DNA of 64,000 nt from Rotaria socialis (Eukaryota > Rotifera > Eurotatoria > Philodinida > Philodinidae), in NCBI GenBank assembly GCA_905331475.1, contig CAJNYU010000412.1, positions 1 through 64,000 of the forward strand, read 5' to 3'. Positions within the stretch are counted from its first letter, which is position 1, and every line of letters begins with the position of its first letter. Of the stretch, positions 23,734-43,090 are shown one piece after another. The notes under the pieces are model-generated. The model searched no databases. It saw only the letters and a program-made list of their open reading frames with translations, and was not told the DNA's origin. The translations under genes and the position numbers were made by a program.

Positions 23734-26700
23734 GAGTTATGCGTTAGTAATAACTAGTCGTTAATAATAGAATTTTTGTCGTCTGTTATGTCTATTTTAC
23801 AATCAAAATGTATATGATCAGAAATAATAGAGGTGTCGTATGACAGTATCAAAAAAGAAATAAGATGAAATAGGCAATACGCAATTTTCTATGCATCGTC
23901 AATCACAGTATTATACTCATCGTATTGATCATTCGATGTTAATTAATAAAAATCTCAAGGTTGGCAAAGTGCATTGAGGACAAAATATGTATTTCAATCT
24001 ATGTGATTCATCATTAGCTCATTTGTATAGTTAGTCATATACGAAGAAGTGTATTTAAAATTAAGGGTGAATTTTGTATGGCGTGGAAGTACTTTAATAT
24101 ATTCAATATTTGATGGCAGAGCATTGGATCGAGCATTTGAACACACCATATTCTCTTTCAAAACAATAGGAGTTAGTTCCTTTAAAAAATAGAAACTAAA
24201 TCTTAGATAACAATTTTATCTGTATGATTTACAGACATTAAAAAAAACAAAATTAAATTAAAAGGAGACAAAAATGCTAGATGCTGGTTAAGTGATAAAA
24301 TATATTTCGACTATTACCAGGCGTCATTACAAACATAGTTTAAAGTCGCTCTTTGTCTATAGATACAATAGGCTAGATCTATGTAAAAATCTTAAAAATT
24401 GTCTAATGCTTAATGCTCTTGTGGAGACTAATAAATATTTTTATTTTTTTCTCTACTATGCACGATATAAGAAAATCAATATTGCTTATTTCATTGAATG
24501 TGTAAAAATGAGTTCTATTTACTACAAATTACGAATATGAAGTCTAGATTCTTATAGATCCATTTCATAGTTTGTATGATCAATTCTAGAAATATGTGCA
24601 GAACTTGAATCAATAGATTTTGCGGTTTATTATTCGAGATGATATAGTTTCCGTTTATTGTAACAAACCATATTATTTAATTCGTTAGAAAAGACGAATA
24701 ATGCCCTAATGCACGAAAATAATTTGTTAGAAAAATGTTGACGAATAAATAAAAAATATTTTAAAGTGAAGTACGACAGCATGAAAAAGATCTTAATTTA
24801 AATTTCGAGTAACGCTAATTGCAAAAAAATGCACTGATTTATGAATCATCAATCGCGGTAATATAGTTTTCTACATCACAGTTTCATTTGAGATTTTAAC
24901 GAAGATTTCTAAAGAAAAAGAAGTGATTTATCGTTACACGTAATTTAATGTTAGCTACTACAATAGATCTATGGATTCTTATGCTAAAGCACAGCTTGCT
25001 AGTAAAATTTCTTGTCTGTGAGAAATTTCAGTTTAAAACCGTTCCCGAAGTTTTTAACATTCAAATGAAATAATTACGCTCGTAAAATGGTAAACAGCTT
25101 GAAAAGAGAAATTAAATGGTTCAATTTTTCTGCGTCACTCCAGCAAATATACTGTTCTTCTCACAAAAATTATTGTTTGGGAAACAATACATTTTTGCAA
25201 AGATTCAAATGCAATACTAACTAACAAAAGTAAGTTAGCTATGTTGTTCATAATCCATGGATGACTTTATTATAAACTAAATAAAAACTAAAATAAAAAT
25301 GTGTTACATTTCATCAATCCATCATACAAATACAGGAGCATACTCTTAACTGTAAGCACAAACGTGTAATTTCTATGAACACCTATAATGCAGAAATACA
25401 AAAGCGTTCAATCTAATTTTTATTAGCAAAGTTAAAAAAAGCGACGAACAATATGACTTGTTAGTGATTTTAAAATCTTTCTTTTAAACTCAAGCAGAAG
25501 AAAATGTAGAAGATATATTTTTAGTCGTCGTGCAAGACGAAAAGGAATAAGATAAAACAACTGAAAAATGTCTTTCGTTCTTCTGTAAATATAAAGAAAC
25601 AACTAGGAGCATGAAGATCCTTTCCTACTATAAAGTCAAAATGTTCTTAACAGTTACATTAAAAAGTTCGTAATACTTTATTAGTATTACTTGCTTTTGT
25701 AGCGGATATGGCTTTTCAGCATATCGTAATATTTAGTTGAGTTATTGCTTAAATTTAGTAAATTTTAAGTTGATTCAGTAACGATGAATCCTTGACATCA
25801 TTTTTTTCTGTTATGTGTAACGCATTCATATGTTGAAAATGAGACGGGATGGCGCAATAACATGCTGCTTACACATGAGTCAGACAGTTCTTTTACTATC
25901 AAGAAAAAGACTACACTTAAAATCTAGCATTTTTGTCCAATGAAAATCATGTATTTCTGATCTTGAGCAGTATTATTTGTAGAAGATTTTGTGTATTTGT
26001 ACATTTTTCTGGAGAGTATCAACAACAGTGATCATGAGAATTTATCAAAGCAAGAGGATCACTAGAAATACGCTACTCTCAAGAATGTGATATGCAAGGA
26101 TCACAATTTCACCAAAGGGTTCAACGACAATCTGCATGATAATCGTGTTGAAATTTTAAAGAAATCCATCATACCAATGAATATGTCGTTGTTGGAATAA
26201 ACTGAGCCCAATTAAAAGATCAGCATATATAAATTTACGTATGAACCGAACATCTAGAGCCAAATCCATGCATCAATTGAGAAGTCTAGATTCAATTTTT
26301 GATTTTACGCAAGCATTCATTATCGGAGATTTCGTGTTTTAAATTTCACTTATGCACAAATCATTAATTTGAGTGATGCGGAATCGAGCACCGTAATACT
26401 GCCGTATATAATCCATTATAACATGTCCACTTCTCATGTTCTACTGATATTTTCTTTCATGTCTTCTCATTTACATATATTGACTAGTTGCTTGTGCTTA
26501 TTATTTGAACATGTAAACGCATCTTGCTTAATTAACAAATAGGTTTCGCCATTTACATTTTCTCGTCCGTTTACTCATTTCTTCGTAATAGATCATGTTA
26601 CAAAGAATCATTTGTTGCTATTGTCATTCAAAAGTGAAGAAAATAGTCGAAGATAAAAACTCAAATAGGAGCCAGTGCAGTTAGTTCCGTGTAATTTAAT

Positions 26701-27297
26701 TATTTATTCCTTTGTTTTTGCATCTTTTTCAAGATATTACCATGTTTGAACTTGATATCAATCATTATATTTTTGTTTATGACAAAAGTTGGAAAGTTGA
26801 ACAAGAGTGTAATCATGGATAACTTTTTCATACTCTATTATACAAGCATAGAAGTTACAAAGCTTCATTGTTCAAATGAAACGTACACAATTTCGTAGGT
26901 ACATTGAACACTTTCCAGCCCTCAATTCGATCCGATAATTAACGATCGCCAAATAATATATTTCATCAAATTAATAAATTCAGTAGGTAACTATTATTTG
27001 ACGAAACATTGTCTTAGACAAGAATAAACTCGTTTTTGTCTATTTTTATTCTATCGTGACGATTGCTCAATGTAAAAAAAGAAATGAAGACTCGTCGAGC
27101 ATTTTGAATGTATGTAATATAGTCGAATCATACAAGTATCATGAGAAAAGTATTCATTTTTTTTACCGTTCTACACGGATGTGATCGGTATGAAAAAGAA
27201 TAAGCTCGTAGAAAGCTAAGCTATCGAATAAAAGTGTTTGTAATTATTCGATTGATATATATTAGCAAGGTTTTGAATTCGGCTATTTTTGCAAATA
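23734..27297. other. 3.5 kb gene-free stretch
   Basis: AT-rich, with no convincing frames in either strand; the 82-residue frame at 24292-24540 has no domain or flanking exon. No tandem repeats or long inverted repeats were seen. Confidence 0.5.
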
Positions 27298-28929
27298 TTA
27301 CAAGTTGATAGCACCAGTTGCTGCATACGCTTTTCGCCAGGCTAAGACGGTTACATAGTCTCGAACCGTAACCGTTCTTTGAATATTTTCATTTCTGATG
27401 TACATATCTTCGAATTCGTTGATTATTCGTTTAATTATGAGCTCAACAGAATAGTATTTCTTAATAGTTCGAATTCGACTAGCTTGAAAGTAGTGAACGA
27501 AAAAAAAGAGATCAATTCGATGTTGAAATTTCGCAAAATACGTGGGATTGTGTAAACAATGAATATGCCAAGCATTCCACAGAGAACTTTGCGAATCTGC
27601 TGAATGATCTAATGTGGTGGATCCATGTTGATGACTCAACGTTGATGAATATATATGATTGATTGCTATTTCACCGGCATATAAAGATGTGACACCACGC
27701 CACCATTTCGGCCATTCGCCAATAGCCGGCAAGTCTTCGATGCCTAGAAAATGAAGTTCAAAATGAATTTTTCTTGATAAAACTTATATTTAGCGAAATC
27801 TTCGACATTTTGTTTTACCTTTTCGATTCCATGGAGACTTTCTACACTATTCTAAATACTCAAACTCACGATTGATGAGATAACCATAAGCTATAAATTC
27901 TCTCTTACACAACTGAAAACTAGCAGTGTATCTGGGCGTTTCTGTCTAGACAATACCGGTAACATGTCGACCGAATTCATTTTGAAGCAAATATCTTCCA
28001 ATATGTGTAGTCAAATTGGCAATACGGATTGAATCTTGTGGATTAACTAACCAGGTCGAACAAAGATTATGTATTCCAACATGTGTGTAACCAAGTTTTT
28101 GAGCAATTTTACGTAATCGATTGTTTGTAAACTCAGTTCCATGACCAATCCCTCCAAATTGCATATCGAGTAGTTTGACTGGATGTTTCCGAGCTAGACC
28201 CATCAGTAGAGCAGGACTGAGTACAGCATCTTGATCAACTCGCAATATCCACCGATAATTTTGTGTGGCTCGTTGATATTGAGGCGTCAACATAAAAGCA
28301 ATCGATGTCATGTAAAGATAATCTTTCCAATTCCAGACAATTCGTGGTTCTAGTTTTTCATAAAAACATCTCGGAATCGAATCCAATTTGTGACCGTATG
28401 AAATTGGTATACATGTAAAAGGTAATTGATAACAACTAGGCATTTCACAGAATACAATTAAATCGACAATCACTTGCTCTGAAAGTGGAGCAAATATTTG
28501 CAGGAAGCGCCATGATTCATAGAGTAGATGAAATTCGGCGATATGAGATGTCTGTTTAGAAAGTGATAAGACTACGGCAGCGTGAATAATCTTGGATTTT
28601 GAAATCTTTGAAGTCAGCATAAATGCAGGACTTGATGTAGAGGGAGAAGACGACAAGTTGGAACGAGTAGTGGAATAAAGTTGTGTTGAGCTGAGAGATG
28701 TTTCAATAATGATAGGAGCAACATTTTCATGAATGGGACACCGATTTTCACAGTAGAATAGGCTTGTTTGCCAGATCAAAATGAGCAATAAACTAAGGAA
28801 TAATAATTTTACTTTGGTTGAGACAGTACAGCGCATGTAAGTGGATGTAAAAATAGTTGATTTATTGAAACTGTCAAGATACAAGTATTGATGCAAGGCA
28901 ACAATAATCGAATCCAATCGAGCGAGCAA
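27298..28929 (-). CDS. Type II membrane glycosyltransferase-like protein
   Basis: Two exons, 28929-27957 and 27743-27298, joined across a 213-base GT-AG intron. The protein is about 473 residues from the first Met. Met32 (start 28836), just before the signal anchor (KLLFLSLLLILIWQTSLF), is the more typical start for a type II Golgi protein. A Ser-rich stem follows. The luminal domain has YRWILRVDQDAVLSPALL, whose D-Q-D is a candidate DxD metal/nucleotide-sugar site, then GGIGHGTEF, a GVTSLYAGEIAINH segment and a C-terminal basic region. This layout suits a GT-A glycosyltransferase or the related DUF7164-type family; the sugar and acceptor are unknown. No adjacent pathway genes are visible. 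Confidence 0.65.
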
Positions 28930-29993
28930 TATATAGAAGAAATTAGATTATCAATTCAAAATCTAGAGCAAACAAACGATCTTAGAATTATAGAAACTTC
29001 CGTAAAAATTTCACGTTTATTCGAGAACAACTTAATACTCTATAGAATAATATACTTCAAATATGAACATCTATTAATCGATTTTCTATACAGGACACGC
29101 TATAGGTGTACTGAAATGCCATCTTAATCAATAAATTTTTGATATAATAGACGAAATTCGTTGAAGTAATAAATTTCAGCAAAAAAATGAGTTTCAGCAG
29201 TATCGTCACTTGGTGGCAAACTATGATTTGCATCGATATTTTGTCACGGAATAGGCTTTTCATGAATTCGACATTGAAAACCGACGATAGAGAAGCGATT
29301 GCTAATTAATGCTCTGCTGTAGTTTACATTTTTCGATTCCATTCTTTCTTACTTGAAGCACTCATACGGAGAGAGAAACATATGCAAAAAATATTTGCGA
29401 CTGTGCAACAATGAGAAAAAAACTCGCAAAGCATCGAGCAACTATTGTTTGTATGGTTTCCATCAAGGGACATGTGATTGCAAGCTTCTCGTTGTAAAAT
29501 TCAGTCAATCATCTCCGAGCCGATTGTGGAGCTTTAGTATGATTGAAGAGAAGTACATTTCACAGCTCCTACCATAACCACGCATCTTTACTTTGGTAGC
29601 ATACCTTAATCCAAAAATATTCACACTATACGAGACATTTAATATGTTTCTTTTCCAAATGATGATTATTTCTTTACTATGAAAATTACCTTTCATATTC
29701 AATATATAAAACAATTCTTGCTATTATGATCCTATATAATTGTCCTGATTTTAGTGAATTAGTGTTTTATATTCATTTGATGTTTTTTTTTCTTTTTTGC
29801 AAAAATCTTGTTTCAGTTGAAATTTCAAATTATTTATTACTTTTCTGGTTTATATTTGCTTGTTTTAAATATCAAAAGGATACAGATTTTATTCGAATAC
29901 AACAAAAGATATTGACATACTACATGCACACGCAAAAAAAAATAAATATCTAATGGGAAGTTTATTTTTAATCGTCAATATGGTCTATTAGTT
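28930..29993. other. Spacer between the glycosyltransferase-like gene and DRP1
   Basis: Only short, hydrophobic, T-rich frames are present. Nothing recognised. Confidence 0.5.
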
Positions 29994-32900
29994 TCACCAG
30001 AGATGAGCTTCTCGCACTTCACATATAATTTGATTTGCTTTTTGTAATGCCTAGAAAGTATAAAATCACTTTTATTGAAACAAAAAAAAAACTATTCGTA
30101 ATTACTTCAAGCATTTCTTGTGCATCTTTACGTCGTTGTGCAATATGACTTGATTCGTTAAGTAATTCGTCATGTTCATTAGCTGTTGCTTTGTATAATA
30201 GGGCTACAAGTTCACTTTGTAATTGATCTTTAACAAAATTAACAAGAAAGTGCATGACAGCCTTTGGTACGCTATCTTGAATATTTTTTCGCACAATTAA
30301 AAAATAAGACCGAATTAACCGTTCTAAAAAAATAAAGAATAAGAGATATGAATGGAAAAATTTGCAAGTTTAAATTGCATACCAATTACTTCACAATCGC
30401 GTTTTTCACGTGGTGAAAGTTTACGATCATTAATACCTGCCTAAAACAAACGAAAAGTAAATCTAATAATATATATATATTTTAATGAGCGTAAATTGAT
30501 TTCACTGGGAAGTGCAGATGACTCTGATTTTAATATTTTACAGCTTCTTACTTATGGTATGTCATCGGATAAAGTTATAAATAAAAATTGTTTAATCTAT
30601 GTATTGAAAAAAGAAATTCATTGTGTATTAAACAAAGACGACTCTCGTTTCGAGTATGAAAAACTGATTTTCTAATTACTGACTTTAACTTCTTTTTATT
30701 TATATGAAATACTTCTGTTCTCTGTCTGAATGAATATTCTCCTAACTGATTTAAAATGGGTAAAATCAACGTCAAAATGCAATAATACAATACTTACTCC
30801 ATCGCCTAACGATGCCATTGATACTAGTGTTGGAGATTTCACACCATTAATCTGTAGTTCGTTGCCATCGTTACGTTGAACTAATGGTCGATTTATTGGA
30901 CTTGATCTTTCTGATGTGGATTGGTCGTTATTCTAAAGCATTACCAGAAGTCGATATAAAAATGTTTTTCATATTACTATCCGTTCAAACTAACTCGACC
31001 ATCACGCTTAGGTTTATTCTGCGTTTGATTAGCACTGGCAATAACATCTTCACCTGTTAAAGCTCTATGAATAAATACAGCTTCATGAAAATCTGGATGC
31101 TTGGTATTAACATATGCTAATTCAATTCCAACAAGATTTTCCACCATTCGATTTGTTTCTGGTAACCGACGACGTAACAATTGTGTAACAACATCAACAA
31201 TTTTTTCATGTAAACGAGGAAAACGAATAAATTCTTGCTAGAAATAAAATGCAATAAAAATGTGAATCACGTCGCGAATATTTGAATTTCAATTTGGTTG
31301 GTGATGAATTTCTATGAGCATGAAATGAATCCATTTTCACAGATTGTGTAGGAAATAGAATCAAGTTTTGATATCAAAAGTAGATTGAGATATGTAAAAA
31401 TTCTTTTTTTTTACAAACAAATAGAACTGTGATTCACTGAAGAACCAGAGTATTTACTCTTGTTATTTGTTGTATCTTGAATATTTTTATTCAGAATAGA
31501 ATTTTCTGATGACATTTTTATTTTTGCTCAGAATGATAGATAACACACTAGTCTGAACCTGGAATTCAAATGATATGAATTAATACCAATAGGAAAGAAT
31601 TTCACGACGGTTTTGTTCGTCAAAAATGAATTCTTAAAATGAATCGAGTATGAACTTTCGAGGAAGAAATGTAATCGTAAAAATCTCTAATATTCTTGTG
31701 AATACCCTCAATTTTGATTACTGATTCAGAATAACATACATGAAGTTTCATTTAGAAATCAAAATTTGAAGGATAAAACTATGAAATAAAATACAGATAT
31801 CAAGATTTGATGTGAAATGTTCGAAACAGAGACGCCTTTATATCTTCTTTAAATAAAATGTTTACTTGAGCACCGCAATGTTGAATAATTCTTTGTAATT
31901 CTTCATGTACTAATTCAACACAACGTAAACTTGGATCTTCTAACCGTTTTATTTGACGTTTAACAAGTAATTCGAACGAAATTTCTGGAACAAATAAAGC
32001 AGGCCTTGAACCCTTGAATAAAACAAAAATTGTAAAGGAATAGTTTTAAATAAATAAAAGAAATGATTTCTATAATACATTTGCATTTCTTATAGCTGTT
32101 AGAATATCAAATGTAGTTAAATTATCCAATGGATTAATTGATTCAAGAGCGCGTGCAAACGTTTCATGAAATATATAACATATTCGTGCACCACCACATC
32201 TGAACGGTAAGGAAAAACTAGAAATCCATTTGATTAAGTTTTATAAATACAAACAATTCTGAAACTTCAATATTTTTTGCTGTGCCCTCAATTGTTCCAC
32301 AATAATTTGAAGCAAACTTTGTTATAATTTGAAGTAGTAGGCGACCCTAATGAGAATTTCTTTATTAATGAATTTCAAAAGAAAAACGATTATGTACTTT
32401 ATCTTCAATGGGTTCACCAAATGAATTAACAAGTGTTTGAAAATGAGATACCATTTGATTAATACGAGCTTTTAATGACGGTAGACAATCACGAATATGA
32501 TACATGAGTAACTGTAGAAATAAAAATTTTTGCACTTGTTTTATACGAATTTGATAAAATATACTCGATTTAATGTTTTAGCAAGAAATGGTGTTCCATT
32601 ACGACTAGCAATTGATGGATATGTTTTTTGAAGAAAAGCAGATTCATATCGTAATGCTTCATCGATTGGCTAAAAAACGTGATTGAAAACATTTTTTTCA
32701 TGATGAAAAAATGATACATTGAAAAAACAAACCTTTTTCTTATTAATATCTTCTTGACTTCGATTTACAACACCAATGATACCTAATTTAACTGGAATAA
32801 CTCGTCCGCAGAGAACATCGTATGCATCCGTTCCACGATCCATTAAATCAAGTTTTGTTAAAACAGCTAATGTTCTTTGTCCTATGAAATATAGAAACAA

Positions 32901-34769
32901 AGATGTTAATAGAACTATACCTAAATATATTTATCTTTGTTATGATTGACTATATCTTATCCATAATTTCGTATCTACAAGATATCAATATTAGAAACTA
33001 GTAGCATCCATAAAGATTATCTCTAATCACAATCATCTTTTGAGAAAAAAAGCTACTTGTTGTAGAGAAGTGAATGTTTATTATAATCATGATCTGTTTT
33101 AAGGTACAGAACATTTTGCGTGAAAAGTAAATGAATTAATAATTTGGCATCGGTAATAACATTCTCTCTATTCGATATTCATCAGTCGTCCACATAAAAC
33201 TGCGTATAATGTGCAGAAAGCCTGTTATTAAGCTGTAGCATATTTTCATGATTTTCAAAGTTTTATCTTTCAGATATTCTATTCAAGCTGGAGCTCGTGA
33301 CTAGGAAATAGCAACTACAGGTTTTCTCTTGTGCACATTGGTATTTGCTGAACGTTAATAAAACTGTTTTGGAGCATCTATAATGTAAACATATTTTTCA
33401 CTTTATTAGAGTCTTGGTCTATTGATGTGTCGGAAGCTGAAATCTGCAATACTAATTTCTTTATTATCGAACTTCATCTAATGGCACAAATATTGATGGT
33501 AAAAACCGATAGATTCAAACGCATTAGCATCCTGTTTACTGTATTCATTTATCTAGAATTAAACTAAGTGATGTTATCCCTTCGTGTTAGCTAGATTCTT
33601 CAATTCATCGCATAACAACTGAAAAACACGACTAAACTTCTATTGTTTAAGATTAAAATATTTCGACAGGTCAAAAATAATAGTCACCTTCAATTTAGTC
33701 AATGAATTAAAAAATCATTACTCGTTTTCGTTATATCAACAAAATACACGCAAAAATATATTCTCAAAAAACAATTGCAGTGCTTAGTTAAATGACGTTA
33801 AACGCCTTGTAAATCGTTTTAATCAAACTACAATTCATAAAGAATATGAATCAAAGAAAAATAGCTTTATCTTATTCCGAATGAATATTTAAAATGAAAA
33901 ACTTAGCATTACAGAATCTATGAGAAAAAACGAACCTTCGGGATCAACTTCTTTAGCAAATTTCACTGCTTCTGATGTTGAAAAATCGACATTTGCAGGT
34001 GTAATCGCCAGGATGATAGCATTTGGATTTGATATATAATGTATGATAAGATTTCGCACTTGTTGTTCAATATCAACTGGTTGATCATCAACAGGTATCT
34101 AGATGATACAATGTAACAAGAAAAACTAGTTTAATTAAAAATGTATACTTTTGTTAAACCAGGTAAATCAATTAATGTCAATGTAACAACTTTTGGCGAA
34201 TAAATTTGTAATGTTATTGGTTCCTTACAAATATTCTGTATGGAAAAAAACAATTAACAAATAAAATAATCGTAACAGCAACAAAAAGTGAACCTTTTTC
34301 CCACTGATTCGATCTGTTTCCGCTTCAATTTCTAGTCGAATTTCATTAAAATCCGTATAAACTCGATTTTTAATATGTGTAAATATACCAAATTCATTTT
34401 CATTCGGCACAGTGACTGTAAAATAGATTCAAATGCTCTTATACTATCCAAATGAGCAAAGCTTACTTTCTAAACGTTGACATTGAACTTCTTTGTCTTC
34501 AACAGGCGTATGAATCAATTGAAGCGTTAATGGACGTCTTGTTACAATGCCAGAACCACGTGGAAGAAAATCTCGTCCAACTATACATTCTAACACTGAA
34601 CTTTTACCAGCACTCTACAAATGGAAATGTATGATGAAATAAGACAATAACGTTTTATTCAACAAACTTGTGAACCAACGACAACAATTTGTGGTAACTG
34701 AATACTCTCAGAACCGACAGTATTAAATGCGTCTTGAAGTTTATTGAGAATAGGAATAAGAGCATCCAT
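29994..34769 (-). CDS. DNM1L: Dynamin-1-like GTPase (DRP1), mitochondrial and peroxisomal fission
   Basis: Many exons with introns from about 45 bases to about 1 kb (32.9-33.9 kb). It starts [19 protein letters not shown] at 34769 and ends CEVREAHLW, both close to animal DRP1. G1 is GSQSAGKSS (near 34690-34630); switch I is [13 protein letters not shown]3 is DLPG; G4 is TKLD in [17 protein letters not shown]; then [10 protein letters not shown]. The middle domain has [13 protein letters not shown] and RPALFVPE. The GTPase effector domain contains [20 protein letters not shown]. There is no PH domain or proline-rich tail, which separates DRP1 from endocytic dynamins. A Ser/Asn-rich variable loop lies before [15 protein letters not shown]1 assembles on mitochondria and peroxisomes to sever them using GTP. 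All catalytic motifs are intact. It is divergent from TMEM67. Confidence 0.95.
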
Positions 34770-34990
34770 TCATTTACTATTTTAATGATTATTATAAAGT
34801 TGATGAAACATGTTGTATACGTTGTATTGTATATATGATTATTCTCTGATTAGAGAAAATTTTTCACCAATCAGATTTAGTTTGCCTTCTTTGTGCAACA
34901 TAGGTGATGACTATTGCTAAGCAACAATAAAGAAAAATGCCGATTCCTAACTGATCAATCTTTAATTCATTTTTTCCGATAATTCTCACG
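34770..34990. promoter_or_regulatory. Divergent spacer between DRP1 and TMEM67
   Basis: 221 bases separate two start codons on opposite strands, so both promoters and 5' UTRs must lie here or overlap the genes. The sequence is AT-rich with TATAT-like words; I see no distinctive factor site. Shared regulation is an inference. Confidence 0.5.
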
Positions 34991-40666
<5,676 letters not shown>

Positions 40667-41863
40667 ATATTTTTTTTTGAATATATCATGAAATGTTTGT
40701 GTTGTTTGTTACTAACATGTTTCTTTTTCGTTGTATTTATAGGCATGACTGAAGAATAAAAATATCTTCCGTATCTTAGAATTTCTATAAACACATCTGT
40801 ATGTGATTTTGTTATTGCGCTTGAGTTCAATGAAAGAAGATAGCAGTTTAAATGCAAATTCTCTATACGGAAATTGTTTAAAGTATCATTTCTCGATAAC
40901 AAAATGTAGCAATCGCTTCTTATGTTTATCATTGGTTTTGTCACATAGAACATATTTATCTAAACGGAACTTTATTATAAGCAAATACAGTGACGAAAAA
41001 TTCACTATATGAAAGAATCAATAAAATATGTGTTTGATATAACATGAGTAATTACAATTATTTCATTAATTTGTATGTGAACTGTTCTTTCGTTATTTTT
41101 AATTCTTATGTCTATAGGGATCTTTATCAATGTTTTATTTATTAATATTGATAGGTCGAGTGGTATTTGTACAATATTCAATAACAATCTAATTAAACAA
41201 ACTATTTCGATGATATTTCTCGTTTTTCCTCATACGAGTCTTATGCTGACTGTTAATGCAATTCATCACAATTTACAGTCTTGTCGTTTAAGTATAATGT
41301 TCAAAAGTTCGATACGAAATAATAACTGTTATCCATGTACTTAACTGTACAAAAATATGATAAAATAAATCTTTCACATACGATTTTAAATCTTAAGGGT
41401 AAATTTGCAGTTATAAATTGCATGATTCTCTTCGTCTCTGTTTGATTGCGATCCAAATTTTGAATTAATCATTGTTAGTTAAAAAACCCTTTTCGGTGCA
41501 TTCCTATCAGTTACTTCTATATTGCTGTTCGATATGTTTTCTTTTCTCTGGAATTTATTATTGATAAGAACGCGTCTGCATCATTAAAAATAAACTTGAT
41601 GATGTATGATCTTTTTCTTGAATATTTATTTTCAGTTTTAAGATAATTAAAATCTTGTTGAGTTTTATTCATGAGAGGATAATACAACTTTTTATTTGCG
41701 CTGTTTTTTATTATTCTATGATTTATTTGTGGTAGAGATTAAACTAGACTCATGACATTGCGTAAATATTATCCTATGTCGACATTTTATGCACCAAGTG
41801 TGATATATATATATTTATCGGCAGTACCACAATTTTTTTCTATCTCGTTTTCGGTACAAATAA
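40667..41863. other. Spacer between TMEM67 and the serine hydrolase
   Basis: Short T-rich frames on both strands only, none domain-like. A short TA run lies near 41802-41814, about 50 bases before the hydrolase start. Confidence 0.5.
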
Positions 41864-43090
41864 ATGATGAATTATTATTATAAAGTGGCTCGAAAAATAA
41901 CCTTTTTTATATTAATCTTTTTTTGTTTTGAACAATATGAAAGTTGTGCAATTACACCCCCAGTTGACGATGTTTCTAGCGATTTGGAACGAATACGGGT
42001 GCAATATAACATGCCGGGCCTATCTGCGCTGGCCTTAAAACACGGTGTACTTGTAGGACAAGGAGCAAGTGGATATCGACTACAAAATTATTCGTCTCCG
42101 CTTCTGATTTCAGACGCTGTTAATATTGGTTCATGTTCCAAATGGATGACAGCTACGCTAGCTGGTCGTTTAGTCGATCGAAAACTCCTGTCATGGACCA
42201 CCAAAATTCATGAATGTTTTTCGAACTATGCTTCTTTCAATAGTCTGTTTCGAAATGCTACTTTAGAACAATTATTAGCACATCGTGCTGGTGTTCAAAA
42301 AACTTCAACATTCTTCGATCGACATGGACTAGCTTTTATTTCGCAAAACGGTAACATAAGTCAAATTCGTCGATGGGTTGCTGATACTGTTCTAAAAGAT
42401 ACACCCGAAGTACCACCTGATGAATATCTCTATTCTAATCAAGGTTATACAGTTGCAGCTGTTATGATGGAACAAGTAACGGGTCAAGATTGGGAATCCT
42501 TAATACGTGAACATGTTTTTATTCCATTGGAAATGACCAGCGCTAGAATTGGTCCAGTTTATGATAATACTCTTCCTCCTAAAGCACCTGTTGGTCATGA
42601 ACTTCTTCCCAACCACACAATACCTATTCCACGTCCAATGCTTACTACACAAATACTTCATGTTGAACATGCATCATCAGGTCCTTCGGGTTTTGTTGCT
42701 TGTTCACTTCATGATTTTGCTAAATTCTTACACGCCCATGTAGTTGGAGAAAAAACAGGATATTTAAGTGCAGCTACAGCAACTAAATTAAAACAGCCCT
42801 ATATTGGTATCGAGGGTTACGGCCTAGGAGTTCTAGTATTTAATCGTACATGGGCATTGCCTGGTCAAGCACTGTTTCATGATGGAGATGCTTTTGGACA
42901 AAACACGGTATTTTGGATTGCATCTGCTAAAGATTTAATTACGATTAGTTATACAAACTGTCGTTCAGAAGACGGTATTACTGGGAGAGCTTTGGATGCT
43001 GCTATTGGTGTTGTTTTAGCGAAATATTTGAATAGTTCAAAGAACATCAAATTAGAAAGTCATGGGTTTATCGATGAAAATCACTTTTGA
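41864..43090 (+). CDS. Intronless secreted serine beta-lactamase-like hydrolase
   Basis: One uninterrupted frame of 408 residues. A signal-peptide-like N-terminus (ITFFILIFFCFEQYESCA) precedes a class C/penicillin-binding-protein fold: SxxK in NIGSCSKWMTATLAG (nucleophile Ser and base Lys), YSN in YLYSNQGYTVAAVMMEQVTG, and HDG in LFHDGDAFGQ at the KTG/HTG position. Further family marks are LLAHRAGV and HEVFIPLEMT-like HVFIPLEMTS. Members act as beta-lactamases, DD-peptidases, esterases or aminopeptidases; the animal LACTB group is related but mitochondrial. All three catalytic motifs are present, so activity is likely; the substrate is unknown. It is the only intronless full-length gene among neighbours with many introns, which suggests horizontal origin from bacteria or retroposition. 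It lies between two meckelin genes. Confidence 0.88.
   Translation: MMNYYYKVARKITFFILIFFCFEQYESCAITPPVDDVSSDLERIRVQYNMPGLSALALKHGVLVGQGASGYRLQNYSSPLLISDAVNIGSCSKWMTATLAGRLVDRKLLSWTTKIHECFSNYASFNSLFRNATLEQLLAHRAGVQKTSTFFDRHGLAFISQNGNISQIRRWVADTVLKDTPEVPPDEYLYSNQGYTVAAVMMEQVTGQDWESLIREHVFIPLEMTSARIGPVYDNTLPPKAPVGHELLPNHTIPIPRPMLTTQILHVEHASSGPSGFVACSLHDFAKFLHAHVVGEKTGYLSAATATKLKQPYIGIEGYGLGVLVFNRTWALPGQALFHDGDAFGQNTVFWIASAKDLITISYTNCRSEDGITGRALDAAIGVVLAKYLNSSKNIKLESHGFIDENHF

Noticed and set aside
24292..24540. 82-residue frame in the 3.5 kb spacer
   Set aside because: No recognisable features or exon context; expected by chance at this length.
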